Shown: positions 44,174 through 54,022, counted from the first letter of the stretch. The stretch is 64,000 nucleotides of DNA from Paenibacillus sp. LHD-117 (GCF_030929555.1 NZ_JAVFVT010000034.1:19999-83998); one strand, 5' to 3'. The notes: a model not told the origin generated them from the letters alone. Made by a program: numbers and translations.

Positions 44174-45067
44174 ATGGAAATCTTGAACCCTTACGCTCGG
44201 ACGGGCGAATGGCTGAGGGGAAGCTTTCATAACCATACAACAAACAGCGACGGCTGGTTCCCTCTGGAAACGGTATATAAGATGTATGGAGGCTACGATT
44301 TTCTCGGCATATCGGATCACGACAAAGTTACGAAACATGAAGGCGAAAGAGAAATCCCGACGGTATTCGAAGCTATCGAGGTAAGCAGCCGCCAAACGCA
44401 CATGCTGCTCGTCAAGCCGCCGCTCAGCTTGATGGAAAACTACAGCAATGTCTTTACGATCGAAAATTATCAGCGTTTTGTCAATATGACGGATGATAAC
44501 GGCGGATTTGCCGTGCTCGTCCATCCCAACCGATATTTTTCGAATTATTGGAACCTGGATGATATGTTAAAGATGGACAATGTCCTCGGAATCGAAGTAT
44601 ATAACGGAGACGGAAATCCGGAATACGATATCGCGTTCGACAAGTGGGACGCCCTGTTGTCCGCCGGACGCAAAGTATGGGGATTCGGCAATGACGATTC
44701 CCACGTATACGGACAAGAGAAGCGGGCCTGGAATATGGTGATGGCCAAAGAGAACTCGGAAGAAGAGATTCTTGAATCGATTAAAAGCGGCAATTTCTAT
44801 GTTTCGACAGGCTATGGATTCGATGCGATCCGGGTAGAAGACAACGCGATCGTAGTCGATCTGCGCTCGAACGAGCTGCTAGACAAAATGTACAAGTATG
44901 TCACGTTTTTCGGGAAAGACGGACGTGTGCTGCAAGAAACGACGGGAAGAATCAGCCAAGCGAAATACCAATGCAAAGGCGACGAACAATACGTGAGGGT
45001 CGCCGCCTATCTGGAAGGCGGATACGCCGCGTTTTCGCAGCCGTTGTTTGTCGGAAAACCGCTCTAA
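44174..45067 (+). CDS. PHP-domain phosphoesterase
   Basis: A 297-residue PHP domain: HNHTTNSDGWFPLE (HxH and Asp), GISDHDKVT, VLVHPNRY and GNDDSHVYG carry the expected metal ligands. PHP enzymes hydrolyse phosphoesters of nucleosides, histidinol or sugars. The gene sits between the importer permease and the LacI gene, which fits release of phosphate from the imported substrate. The exact substrate is unknown. The ATG follows AGGGCGGAGAAGA. Confidence 0.88.
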   Translation: MEILNPYARTGEWLRGSFHNHTTNSDGWFPLETVYKMYGGYDFLGISDHDKVTKHEGEREIPTVFEAIEVSSRQTHMLLVKPPLSLMENYSNVFTIENYQRFVNMTDDNGGFAVLVHPNRYFSNYWNLDDMLKMDNVLGIEVYNGDGNPEYDIAFDKWDALLSAGRKVWGFGNDDSHVYGQEKRAWNMVMAKENSEEEILESIKSGNFYVSTGYGFDAIRVEDNAIVVDLRSNELLDKMYKYVTFFGKDGRVLQETTGRISQAKYQCKGDEQYVRVAAYLEGGYAAFSQPLFVGKPL

Positions 45068-45142
45068 TTGGCAGGAGATTCTGAAATTTTCGCGAATTTA
45101 AAGTGTTGGTTATTTTTTCAGTTGTCAGAAGAGGTGGATGCG

Positions 45143-46186
45143 ATGCAGGTAAAAATCAAAGACGTGGCGAAGCTGGCGGGGGTTTCCGTAACGACTGTCT
45201 CCAGAGTGCTGAATGGGGAGAAATATGTCAAAGACGATCTCAAAGAAAAAGTAAACCGAGCCATCGAAGAATTGGGATACGCTCCGAGTCAAATCGCCCG
45301 TAGTTTGGTGCGCAAAAAAACGAACCTCATCGGCGTAATCGTACCTGACCTGACATCGAGCTTCTACTCGACGATACTGAGCAGCATCGAAGAAATAGCA
45401 AGCGCCAACGACTACAACTTGCTCGTCTGCAACATTAACGAGGATATCGATAAAGAGTACAAATACTTAAACGTGTTTCAGGAAATGCGGGTTGAGGGCA
45501 TTATCATCATGCACGAAAAGATCAACGAGCAAATCCGGAATTTCATTCATAAAATTAATACGCCCGTTATTTTCTCCAGCGTAAAGCCGACGGATCAAAA
45601 TTTCATATCGGTTATTATCGATGACTATAAAGCCGCTTACGAAGCGACCAACTATTTGATCGAGCTGGGACATGAGTCGATCGGTTTTATCGGAGGCGAT
45701 ATGCGGGACGTTACGTCCGGCCAAAACCGTTACAGCGGATATCGAAACGCGATGGCCGCCGCCGACAAAAAATTGATCTACGAGCATATCCGATTCGGCG
45801 ATTACAAGGTGAAGAGCGGTTACGATCAGATGAAAGAGCTGCTTAACGCCGGATCGCCGCCGACCGCCGTGTTCGTCGTGAGCGACGATATGGCAGTCGG
45901 AGCGATGAACTGCATTCGGGATCATGGCCTGCGCGTGCCGGAAGATATATCGATCATGGGTTTCGACGGCAGCCAACTGACGGAGTTAGTCCGGCCTACG
46001 CTAACTTCGATGGAGCAGCCGATCCATCTCATGGGCAAAGTGACGATGGAAGTATTGATGAAACAAATCGCCGGCGAAGCCATCCCGACTGACGACGTTG
46101 TGCTGGAGCATCGCCTGGTCGTTCGAGAGAGCTCCAGAAATAGGAATGCTCATGCTCTGGATTCAATTAAAAAACACAATAAGTAG
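45143..46186 (+). CDS. LacI family transcriptional repressor
   Basis: A 347-residue repressor. The N-terminal helix-turn-helix KIKDVAKLAGVSVTTVSRVL is near residue 4, with the hinge YAPSQIARSLVRKKT. The sugar-binding domain carries VIVPDLTSSFYSTILSSIEE, FIGGDMRDVTSGQNRYSGY, AVFVVSDDMAVGAMNC and DISIMGFDGSQL. The ATG at 45143 starts the domain, and GAAGAGGTGG precedes it; the reading from 45068 has an odd N-terminal extension. It probably binds the TGGAATCGATACCA sites across 36.8-46.5 kb and is derepressed by the imported sugar. Confidence 0.94.
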   Translation: MQVKIKDVAKLAGVSVTTVSRVLNGEKYVKDDLKEKVNRAIEELGYAPSQIARSLVRKKTNLIGVIVPDLTSSFYSTILSSIEEIASANDYNLLVCNINEDIDKEYKYLNVFQEMRVEGIIIMHEKINEQIRNFIHKINTPVIFSSVKPTDQNFISVIIDDYKAAYEATNYLIELGHESIGFIGGDMRDVTSGQNRYSGYRNAMAAADKKLIYEHIRFGDYKVKSGYDQMKELLNAGSPPTAVFVVSDDMAVGAMNCIRDHGLRVPEDISIMGFDGSQLTELVRPTLTSMEQPIHLMGKVTMEVLMKQIAGEAIPTDDVVLEHRLVVRESSRNRNAHALDSIKKHNK

Positions 46187-46210
46187 CAAGCAACGGGGAT
46201 GTGACCAACT

Positions 46211-47167
46211 TTGAAACCATACGATTCGATCGTAATCGGGGACGCCAATATCGATTTGGTTGTTGCGGGGTGCAACGAAATACCGGCGCCGGGACAAGAA
46301 GTATTTGTACGTCAGATGACGCTTCATGTCGGCGGCGGCGCGGCTTTGTTCAGCTTGGCGCTAGCCAAGCTGGGGATGAAGGTTGCTTTTAACGGAATTG
46401 TTGGAGAAGATGGTTTCGGACAATTTGTCCGGGATCAATTTTCTCGATATGGAATCGATACCAGATATATTCGTACGAGCCGGAAGAACAATACCGGCAT
46501 TTCGATCGCCATTAATCCGGAGAAGGATCGTTCCTTTATTTCTTATGCCGGCACCAATTCGGAATTATGCCTAAAGCAATTGGATATGGATAGCGTCGCT
46601 TTAGGGCGCCACGTTCATTTGACGGGTTACCGCGGCAGCCATAACCATCAAGAATACGTGGACGTTGCGCGCAAACTGAAGGCGCTGGGGCTCACGACCT
46701 CCCTCGATGTAGGCTGGGATGATACGGGGGAATGGCATCGGGGCATATTCGAGCTCATGAAAGACGTGGATGTTTTTTTCATGAACGAAATGGAAGCGAT
46801 GCATTATACGGGGAAACCGACAATCCGGGAATGCGTCGGCGAATTGTCCCGGCATAGCCGCCATTTCGTGTTAAAGCTTGGTCCGGAAGGCGCCGTTGCC
46901 ACGGTTGAAGGCAAAACGATGTACCGGTCCGGCTTTCAAGTGCCTGTCATCGATACAACGGGTGCGGGCGATTCCTTTAACGCCGGGTATATATACGGAT
47001 TTTTGAACGGCAAGAAGACGGAGCAATGTTTGCTGTACGCCAATGCGTGCGGCGCAATGTCCGTCAGCCAGTTCGGCGGCAGCTCGGGAACGCCGGACCG
47101 CATCGCGTTGGAACGATTTATAAGCGACAAGATCGACAATACGACGGATAGCTGGGAAGTCTCTTAG
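46211..47167 (+). CDS. PfkB family carbohydrate kinase
   Basis: A 318-residue kinase with GDANIDLVVAG and GGGAALFSLALAKLG (PfkB motif 1) and DTTGAGDSFNAGYIYGF (motif 2 with the catalytic Asp). It is distinct from IolC further along. TTG start after a weak GGGGATG. It phosphorylates a sugar, inositol or nucleoside; the context suggests the imported compound or its product. It carries an exact copy of the LacI-type operator at 46450-46463. Confidence 0.92.
   Translation: MKPYDSIVIGDANIDLVVAGCNEIPAPGQEVFVRQMTLHVGGGAALFSLALAKLGMKVAFNGIVGEDGFGQFVRDQFSRYGIDTRYIRTSRKNNTGISIAINPEKDRSFISYAGTNSELCLKQLDMDSVALGRHVHLTGYRGSHNHQEYVDVARKLKALGLTTSLDVGWDDTGEWHRGIFELMKDVDVFFMNEMEAMHYTGKPTIRECVGELSRHSRHFVLKLGPEGAVATVEGKTMYRSGFQVPVIDTTGAGDSFNAGYIYGFLNGKKTEQCLLYANACGAMSVSQFGGSSGTPDRIALERFISDKIDNTTDSWEVS
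46450..46463 (+). promoter_or_regulatory. Intragenic LacI-type operator (TGGAATCGATACCA)
   Basis: An exact 14-bp match inside the PfkB kinase gene, 264 bp downstream of the LacI stop codon; the codons read GIDTR. Exact identity to two promoter sites makes chance occurrence unlikely. Confidence 0.6.
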
Positions 47168-47189
47168 GCGGCTAATAGGAGGGATAGGA

Positions 47190-48095
47190 ATGGGCGTCGA
47201 TTTGAAGTTTCGCCAAGACGGAACGTTTACGATCGTTCAATTCACGGATATGCATATCGGCGATGACAAGGAGGAAGACCGGGAACGCGACGGACGGACG
47301 GCAGCATTGGTGAAACGCATCATCGCATCCGAGAAGCCGGATCTTGTCGTACTGACGGGCGACATGATTTGGAGCCATGGCGTGCCGGATCCGAAGGCGT
47401 CATTCCGCAGGGCTATCGCGCCGGTCGTAGCCTCGCAGGTGCCTTGGGCCGCCGTATTCGGCAATCACGATGCGGAAGCCGGGGTATCGCGCGAAGAGCT
47501 GCTGGCTATCCAGCAAGAGAACGAGTCGTGCTTATCCGTCGCAGGCCCTGCCGATCTAAGCGGAATCGGAAATTACGTGCTGACGGTGAAAAGCGGGGAC
47601 GAAGCGAAGAATGCTGCGGCTTTGTATTTTTTCGATTCCGGCATTAACGCTCCGGAGAGCATCGGCGGATACGATTGGATCAAGCCGGATCAGGTTTACT
47701 GGTATACGCGGCAATCGGTCAGGCTTGCGGAGCTTGCCGGCCATTCGTTGCCCTCGCTGGCCTTCTTCCACATCCCGGTTCCGGAATACGAGGAGGCTTG
47801 GCGCGGAGAACGCGTGGAGGGCGTCAAAGAAGAGAACGTCGAATCTCCGAAAATCAATTCGGGTTTGTTCGCGGCGATGGTTCAGATGGGAGATGTCATG
47901 GGCGCTTTCGTCGGCCACGATCACGATAACGACTATTGCGGAACCCTGCACGGCATTCGGCTGTGCTACGGTCGCGTGTCAGGCTACAATTGCTACGGAA
48001 AATTGCGAAGAGGCGCGCGCGTCATTCGGTTAACCGAAGGCAAGAAGGAGTTCGAGACATGGATCGCGGAAGCCGATGGAGGAATGGCTCCATGA
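47190..48095 (+). CDS. Calcineurin-like metallophosphoesterase
   Basis: A 301-residue phosphoesterase: FTDMHIGD (D-x-H), LTGDMIW, AVFGNHDAE, SLAFFHIP and GHDHDNDYC give the full dimetal set. The family hydrolyses phosphomono- or diesters, including inositol phosphates and glycerophosphodiesters. The ATG follows GGAGGGAT. Its stop overlaps the start of the aminopeptidase gene (ATGA). It supports a phosphorylated substrate for this operon. Confidence 0.93.
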   Translation: MGVDLKFRQDGTFTIVQFTDMHIGDDKEEDRERDGRTAALVKRIIASEKPDLVVLTGDMIWSHGVPDPKASFRRAIAPVVASQVPWAAVFGNHDAEAGVSREELLAIQQENESCLSVAGPADLSGIGNYVLTVKSGDEAKNAAALYFFDSGINAPESIGGYDWIKPDQVYWYTRQSVRLAELAGHSLPSLAFFHIPVPEYEEAWRGERVEGVKEENVESPKINSGLFAAMVQMGDVMGAFVGHDHDNDYCGTLHGIRLCYGRVSGYNCYGKLRRGARVIRLTEGKKEFETWIAEADGGMAP

Positions 48096-49588
48096 TCTTT
48101 GACATCGGTAGAGAAGACGGCGTTCGGACGGTTGTTCTTCCTGTCTTTACGGACAGCTTGCAGATTCTCCAAGGCTCGCGGGATTCGCTTCGTTCGACGA
48201 CGCTTCCGGCCCATGCGGGCGACAGGCATGCCGCAACTTGGTACTTCGGCCATAACGGACAGCCGGATTTGCTTATCGTGGGCATGGGGGATGCCTCCAA
48301 GTACCAGCCGTCCTTCATGCGCGAGGCGGCGGGCAACGCGGCGCGGGCTTTGCTGAAGGAAAAGCGTCTCGCCGCGGCCGTATCGTTCGAAGCGCTCGTG
48401 CCTGTCGGACGGTTCGGCGGCTGCGCGCCGGAACCTATCGCGGCATGGGTCGAAGGCTCGCTGCTTGGCGCTTATTCATTCGATAAGTATAAGCGGAACG
48501 CTTCGGCGCGCGAGAGCATGAACGTATTCATCGCAGCCGAAGACCGTATAGAGCATCGGGAAGCGATCTTCCTTGGGCAAGCGCGTGCCGAAAGCACGAT
48601 ATGGGCGCGCGATCTGGCGAACGAACCTCCCAACTACTTGCGTCCCCGCACTTTGGCGGAAAGGGCGATAGAACGATTCGCCGGCACGGCGGCGCAAGTA
48701 TCCGTCTACGAAGGCGGGGAATTGGAACGGCTCGGTTTTGCAGGGCTTGCGGCGGTAGGCAAAGGCAGCGACCACCCGCCCGTTTTTATCGAGCTTCGCT
48801 ACTGCACGGACAAGGCGAAACCGCTGGTCGCGCTCATCGGCAAAGGCATCACGTTCGATACGGGCGGGATTAGCCTGAAGCGGGACAACGACATAAGCGA
48901 TATGCGGATGGATATGGCAGGGGCGGCCGGAGTGCTCGGTGCTCTTGACATTCTGGTCAGAACCGGGGCGGCCGCCAACGTGGCGGTGCTGGTGCCGTCC
49001 GCGGAGAACAGCCCTTCCGGACGCGCTTTGCTGCCCGGCGAGGTGATCCGCTACGCGAACGGACTAACCGTACAAGTAGGCAATACGGATTCGGAAGGAA
49101 GGCTCGTGCTTGCGGATGCCTTGCTCTATGCGAGCCGCATTGGGGCGGAGACGGCGATTGATTTGGCTACGCTTACCTATTCGGTCATCGGGGCGCTCGG
49201 CTCCAAGATGGCCGGCATACTGGGGGATGATCCGCTGGCGCAAGAGATCAAATTGGCAGGAGAGCCTTATGGCGAATTCGTATGGCAGCTTCCGCTCGTG
49301 GACGAATATGAATCGTATCTGGACAGCGATTACGCCGATGTCTGCAATATTAGCCGGGTGGGCGAGGCAGGCGTTATCACGTCCTCGTTATTTTTACGCA
49401 AATTCGTTCATCCATCGTTAAAGTGGGCGCATATCGACATGAGCGGGACCAAGGACTCGTCCTCGGCCAAAGGCCAATTCGCCGTTGGGGCGACCGGCTT
49501 CGGCGCTCGAATGCTTGCCGAATTTCTTGTCCGGAACCACTTGGCGGCGAAGGACGAACGGATGCCAAACGAAAGGAGACAGGGATGA
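48092..49588 (+). CDS. M17 family leucyl aminopeptidase
   Basis: A 498-residue M17 peptidase. GKGITFDTGGISLK holds the catalytic Lys and Mn ligands, and NTDSEGRLVLADAL is the family signature. An N-terminal mixed domain precedes it. GGAGG 8 bases before the ATG. It overlaps the phosphoesterase and the iolD start, so it is truly within the operon. Why an aminopeptidase travels with inositol genes is unclear; perhaps the substrate carries an amide-linked group, or the gene is a passenger. Confidence 0.92.
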   Translation: MIFDIGREDGVRTVVLPVFTDSLQILQGSRDSLRSTTLPAHAGDRHAATWYFGHNGQPDLLIVGMGDASKYQPSFMREAAGNAARALLKEKRLAAAVSFEALVPVGRFGGCAPEPIAAWVEGSLLGAYSFDKYKRNASARESMNVFIAAEDRIEHREAIFLGQARAESTIWARDLANEPPNYLRPRTLAERAIERFAGTAAQVSVYEGGELERLGFAGLAAVGKGSDHPPVFIELRYCTDKAKPLVALIGKGITFDTGGISLKRDNDISDMRMDMAGAAGVLGALDILVRTGAAANVAVLVPSAENSPSGRALLPGEVIRYANGLTVQVGNTDSEGRLVLADALLYASRIGAETAIDLATLTYSVIGALGSKMAGILGDDPLAQEIKLAGEPYGEFVWQLPLVDEYESYLDSDYADVCNISRVGEAGVITSSLFLRKFVHPSLKWAHIDMSGTKDSSSAKGQFAVGATGFGARMLAEFLVRNHLAAKDERMPNERRQG

Positions 49589-51450
49589 AAACGATTCGTA
49601 TGACAATGGCGCAAGCTCTGCTTGCTTTCCTGGATCGGCAGTACATATCCGTCGACGGCCAGGAAACCAAATTTGTTAAAGGCGTAATGGGAATATTCGG
49701 ACACGGCAACGTTACGGGCGTCGGCGAAGCATTGGAGCGGAGTCCCGGAGAACTTATCTATATACAAGGGAAAAACGAACAAGGCATGGTTCATGCGGCA
49801 ACGGCGTTCGCCAAACAAACCAACCGTCGTCAAATTTTCGCCTGCACCTCTTCGATAGGCCCCGGCGCGCTCAACATGGTGACCGCGGCGGCAACGGCGA
49901 CGGTCAACCGGCTGCCGGTGCTGCTATTGCCGGGGGACAACTTTGCTTCTAGGCAGCCGGACCCCGTCCTGCAGCAGCTTGAATACGCATCCGATTATAC
50001 GGTTGCGGCGACCGATGCGTTCAAGCCGGTAAGCCGTTACTGGGACCGGATCGCACGGCCGGAGCAGCTCATGTCGGCAGCCCTTCAGGCGATGAGAATA
50101 TTGACGGATCCGGCGGAGACGGGCGCGGTTACGCTCGCGCTGCCGCAGGACGCGCAGGCGGAGGCGTTCGATTATCCCGCCGATTTTTTTGCGAAGCGGG
50201 TTCACGCGATCGACCGGAGGCCTCCATCGAGAGCTTCGATCGAGCGCGCGGCTGCGCTGTTTACGGAAGCAAAGCGCCCGCTCATCATCGCCGGAGGCGG
50301 TGTGCATTATGCGGACGCGGCGCGGCAACTGGCTTCGTTCGCGGAAGCGTTCGGCATTCCGGCAGCGGAAACGCAGGCCGGCAAAAGCGCGCTGCCATGG
50401 GATCATCGGCTTAATATGGGCGCGATCGGCGTTACGGGTTCGCTCTCCGCCAATCGCCTGGCAAGAGAAGCGGATCTGATTATCGGGATCGGAACGCGGT
50501 ATTCCGATTTCACGACCGCGTCCAAATCGGCTTTCCGGCAAGAAGGCGTCAAGGTGCTTAACTTGAACGTTAATGCCGCGGACGCAGCCAAGCTGAACGG
50601 AATCGCGCTGACGGCCGATGCCCGCGAAGCGATCGCCGCGCTGCACGCGGAACTGGCGTCTCGGGGATATCAAGCGGCCTATTCCGCGGATGAGCTTGAA
50701 CGGCATAAGCTTGTTTGGGACCGGGAAGTGGATCGGCTGTACGCGGAGGAGTCGGCGGAAGGTCTGTCCCAAACGCGCGCGCTTGGCGTCATCAACCAAA
50801 CGATCGATTCGTCGTCCATCATCGTGTGCGCGGCGGGCAGCTTGCCCGGGGACTTGCATCGCTTGTGGCGTTCGTCCGAGCCGAAAACGTATCATATGGA
50901 ATACGGTTTTTCCTGCATGGGCTACGAAGTCGGCGGCGCGTTCGGAGCGGCTCTCGCAGAGCCTGACCGGGAAGTTTACGCGATCGTCGGCGACGGGAGC
51001 TATTTGATGCTGCATTCGGAGCTGCTCACAAGCTTGCAGGAGAATCGAAAAATGACCGTTTTGCTGTTCGACAATCACGGCTTTCAGTGCATTCATAATT
51101 TGCAGCGGGGACACGGAAGCGACGGCTTCGGCAATGAATTCCGCTATCGGTCGCCGGGAACCGGAAGGCTGACTGGCGATTATATGCCGATCGACTTTGC
51201 TTCCCATGCCCGCAGCCTTGGCGCGGCTGCGTTTACGGCGAAGACGGCCGAGGAGCTTCGCGAGGCGCTTCTTCAGGCGAAAAAAGAAACGCGATCGACG
51301 CTTATCGAAATTTCGGTCGTTCCGGGAACGGGCACGTCCGGATATGAAGCATGGTGGCGCGTCGACGTGCCTGAAGTTTCCGTATCCGACAAAGTAATAG
51401 AAGCCCATCAAGCGATGCAAGCCCGCATTCGCGAAGCGGGCCCGTACTAA
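49585..51450 (+). CDS. iolD: 3D-trihydroxycyclohexane-1,2-dione hydrolase (ThDP-dependent)
   Basis: A protein of about 621 residues with ThDP-enzyme architecture: N-terminal Pyr domain (GVGEALERSPGELIYIQGKNEQGMVHAA), central domain (GGGVHYADAARQLA…GSLSANRLAREADLIIGIGTRYSDF) and C-terminal PP domain (GYEVGGAFGAALAEP, VGDGSYLMLHSELLTS…DNHGFQCIHNLQRG, the GDGS…N metal motif). IolD hydrolyses the diketo-inositol ring. The ATG at 49585 follows GGAGACAGGG and overlaps the aminopeptidase stop. Confidence 0.94.
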   Translation: MKTIRMTMAQALLAFLDRQYISVDGQETKFVKGVMGIFGHGNVTGVGEALERSPGELIYIQGKNEQGMVHAATAFAKQTNRRQIFACTSSIGPGALNMVTAAATATVNRLPVLLLPGDNFASRQPDPVLQQLEYASDYTVAATDAFKPVSRYWDRIARPEQLMSAALQAMRILTDPAETGAVTLALPQDAQAEAFDYPADFFAKRVHAIDRRPPSRASIERAAALFTEAKRPLIIAGGGVHYADAARQLASFAEAFGIPAAETQAGKSALPWDHRLNMGAIGVTGSLSANRLAREADLIIGIGTRYSDFTTASKSAFRQEGVKVLNLNVNAADAAKLNGIALTADAREAIAALHAELASRGYQAAYSADELERHKLVWDREVDRLYAEESAEGLSQTRALGVINQTIDSSSIIVCAAGSLPGDLHRLWRSSEPKTYHMEYGFSCMGYEVGGAFGAALAEPDREVYAIVGDGSYLMLHSELLTSLQENRKMTVLLFDNHGFQCIHNLQRGHGSDGFGNEFRYRSPGTGRLTGDYMPIDFASHARSLGAAAFTAKTAEELREALLQAKKETRSTLIEISVVPGTGTSGYEAWWRVDVPEVSVSDKVIEAHQAMQARIREAGPY

Positions 51451-51483
51451 AAATTAAAACCCAAGCGGTGAGAGAAGGTAGGC

Positions 51484-52497
51484 ATGATGACATCCATTGC
51501 TTTTGATTCCTCCAAAGAAACGGATTTTGTGGCGATTGGCCGATTATGCATCGATTTGAACGCCAACGAAATCAATCGGCCCATGGAAGATACGTCAACG
51601 TTCACCAAATATGTCGGCGGTTCCCCCGCCAACATCTGCATCGGCATGGCCCGCCTGGGACTCAGAACCGGATTCGTGGGCAAAGTAGCCGACGATCAGA
51701 TGGGACGATTCATTACGCGATACATGAAGGAGAACGGCATAGAAACGTCGGGCGTCGCGACAGACCGGACGGGCGCCGTAACCGGGCTTGCTTTTACGGA
51801 GATTAAGAGTCCCTCCGAATGCAGCATCTTGATGTACCGCGACAACGCGGCCGATTTGTTGCTCGAGCCGGGAGAAGTACCGGAGAAGCTGATCGCGGGT
51901 TCCAAGATGCTGCTCGTATCCGGGACCGCGCTTGCCGAGAGCCCTTCTCGCGAAGCGGTGTTCCAAGCGATGGATTACGCTAGAAGGCATGGCGCGGTCA
52001 TCGCCTTTGATTTGGACTATCGCCCTTACACGTGGGCATCGGACGCCGAGACGGCCGTGTACTACAATTTGGCCGCCGAGAAATGCGACATCATTATCGG
52101 CACGCGCGACGAGTTCGACCGGATGGAATTATTCGATAGCAATCCGGGACGGGCCGATGGGATAACGGCGGCCAAGTGGTTCCATCATCGCGCGCAAATC
52201 GTCATTATCAAACACGGCAAGGATGGCTCCATCGCGTATACGAAGGACGGATCCGCCCATCAAACGGCCAGCTATCCCGCAAAGGTGGTCAAAACGTTCG
52301 GTGCCGGCGATTCCTATGCGGCCGGATTCCTGTATGGGCTCATGCAAGGTTGGGCGATAGAACGCTGCATGGCGTTCGGAAGCGCGGCGGCATGCATTGT
52401 CATCTCCAGCCACAGCTGCTCGGACGCCATGCCGACGGCAGTGCAGGTGCATGATTACATCGCGCGATGTGAGCGCGGGGAAATAACCGCGTCTTAG
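51484..52497 (+). CDS. iolC: 5-dehydro-2-deoxygluconokinase
   Basis: A 337-residue PfkB-type kinase: AIGRLCIDLNANEINRPMED is characteristic of IolC, then GGSPANICIGMARLG and KTFGAGDSYAAGFLYGL (motif 2). It phosphorylates 2-deoxy-5-keto-gluconate in the inositol pathway. The ATG follows GAGAGAAGGT. It lies between iolD and iolA in the usual relation. Confidence 0.95.
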   Translation: MMTSIAFDSSKETDFVAIGRLCIDLNANEINRPMEDTSTFTKYVGGSPANICIGMARLGLRTGFVGKVADDQMGRFITRYMKENGIETSGVATDRTGAVTGLAFTEIKSPSECSILMYRDNAADLLLEPGEVPEKLIAGSKMLLVSGTALAESPSREAVFQAMDYARRHGAVIAFDLDYRPYTWASDAETAVYYNLAAEKCDIIIGTRDEFDRMELFDSNPGRADGITAAKWFHHRAQIVIIKHGKDGSIAYTKDGSAHQTASYPAKVVKTFGAGDSYAAGFLYGLMQGWAIERCMAFGSAAACIVISSHSCSDAMPTAVQVHDYIARCERGEITAS

Positions 52498-52522
52498 AGA
52501 GTCAGAAAGGGGTACAGAGCTG

Positions 52523-53992
52523 ATGACATACCAAAGCGAACAAGCGCAGCGTAGCGCGTTGTACAATTACATCGGCGGCAAGTGGGTGCCGTCCGCATCC
52601 GGAATAACCGAGCCCGTCTATAACCCGGCGACCGAAGAAATCCTCGCGAACGTTCCGATCTCGACGAAGGAGGAAGTGGACGCGTCGGTCCGCGCGGCGA
52701 AGGAAGCGTTCCATGGCTGGAGCCGCACTCCGGTGCCGCGGCGGGCGCGCGTGCTGTTCAAGTACCAGCAGCTTCTGGTCGACCATTGGGAGGAGCTTGC
52801 CCGCATTATTACGGCGGAGAATGGCAAGAGCTGCACCGAAGCGCACGGGGAAGTGCTGAGGGGCATCGAATGCGTCGAATTCGCGTCGGGGGCGCCGACG
52901 CTTATGATGGGCAAGCAGCTGCCGGATATCGCATCCAATCTTGAATCCGGCATGTATCGATACCCTATCGGCGTCATAGGCGGCATTACGCCGTTTAACT
53001 TTCCGATGATGGTTCCTTGCTGGATGTTCCCGCTCGCCATCGCGTGCGGAAACACGTTTGTGCTGAAACCGTCGGAGAGGACGCCTCTTTTGGCGCAGCG
53101 GCTCGCCGAGCTCATGGCGGAAGCGGGGTTGCCGGACGGCGTATTGAATATCGTACATGGCTCCCGCGATGTCGTTAACGGCATTCTTGAGCATCCGGAC
53201 ATTGCGGCCGTCTCGTTTGTCGGATCGCAGCCGGTAGCGGAATATGTGCATAAGACGGCCTCCGCGCATGGCAAGAGGGTTCAAGCGCTGGCAGGCGCCA
53301 AAAATCATTCCATCGTGATGCCGGATGCGGATATCGACGCCGCCGTCACGCAAATCATCGGCGCCGCGTTCGGCTCCGCCGGCGAACGCTGCATGGCATG
53401 TTCGGTTGTAGTGGCCGTGGGTGACATCGGCGACTTGCTTGCGGAGAAGCTGAAGCAATATGCGGACGCGATCAAGATTGGCAACGGTTCGGATGACGGC
53501 GTGTTTCTGGGACCGGTCATCCGGGATATTCATAAAGAAAGAACGCTGGGCTACATCTCGGCAGGCGAAAGCGAAGGGGCTCGGCTCATTCGTGACGGAA
53601 GGGAAGATACGGCGGCGAGCGGCGGCGGTTATTTTATCGGGCCGACGATCTTCGATAACGTTCAATGCGACATGACCATTTGGCGCGACGAAATTTTCGC
53701 ACCCGTATTATCGATCATGAGGGTGGATACGCTCGAGGAAGCGATCGACGCGGCCAACCGATCGGACTTTGCCAACGGCGCATGCCTGTTTACCACGAAC
53801 GGAAGCCATGTGCGGCAGTTCCGGGAAACGATCGACGCGGGCATGCTGGGCATCAATCTGGGCGTGCCGGCTCCAATGGCGTTTTTCCCGTTCTCCGGAT
53901 GGAAAAAATCGTTCTACGGCGACCTTCACGCGAACGGCACGGACGGCGTCGAGTTCTACACGCGCAAAAAGATGGTAACCGCGCGTTGGTAA
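52523..53992 (+). CDS. iolA: Methylmalonate-semialdehyde dehydrogenase (CoA-acylating)
   Basis: A 489-residue aldehyde dehydrogenase: NYIGGKWVPSASG start, FNFPMMVPCWMFPLAIACGN, SFVGSQPVAEYVH cofactor segment, QALAGAKNHSIVMPDAD and the catalytic GSAGERCMA cysteine. The MMSDH-specific segments mark it as IolA/MmsA, which forms acetyl- or propionyl-CoA from the semialdehyde. It is the last oxidative step of inositol breakdown. Confidence 0.95.
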   Translation: MTYQSEQAQRSALYNYIGGKWVPSASGITEPVYNPATEEILANVPISTKEEVDASVRAAKEAFHGWSRTPVPRRARVLFKYQQLLVDHWEELARIITAENGKSCTEAHGEVLRGIECVEFASGAPTLMMGKQLPDIASNLESGMYRYPIGVIGGITPFNFPMMVPCWMFPLAIACGNTFVLKPSERTPLLAQRLAELMAEAGLPDGVLNIVHGSRDVVNGILEHPDIAAVSFVGSQPVAEYVHKTASAHGKRVQALAGAKNHSIVMPDADIDAAVTQIIGAAFGSAGERCMACSVVVAVGDIGDLLAEKLKQYADAIKIGNGSDDGVFLGPVIRDIHKERTLGYISAGESEGARLIRDGREDTAASGGGYFIGPTIFDNVQCDMTIWRDEIFAPVLSIMRVDTLEEAIDAANRSDFANGACLFTTNGSHVRQFRETIDAGMLGINLGVPAPMAFFPFSGWKKSFYGDLHANGTDGVEFYTRKKMVTARW

Positions 53993-54022
53993 TGGATACT
54001 TCATGGATAGGAGGAAGACGCC

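Noticed and set aside
49924..51420. Minus-strand open frame of 498 codons opposite iolD
   Set aside because: Arg-rich antisense shadow; iolD on the plus strand has all ThDP-enzyme motifs.
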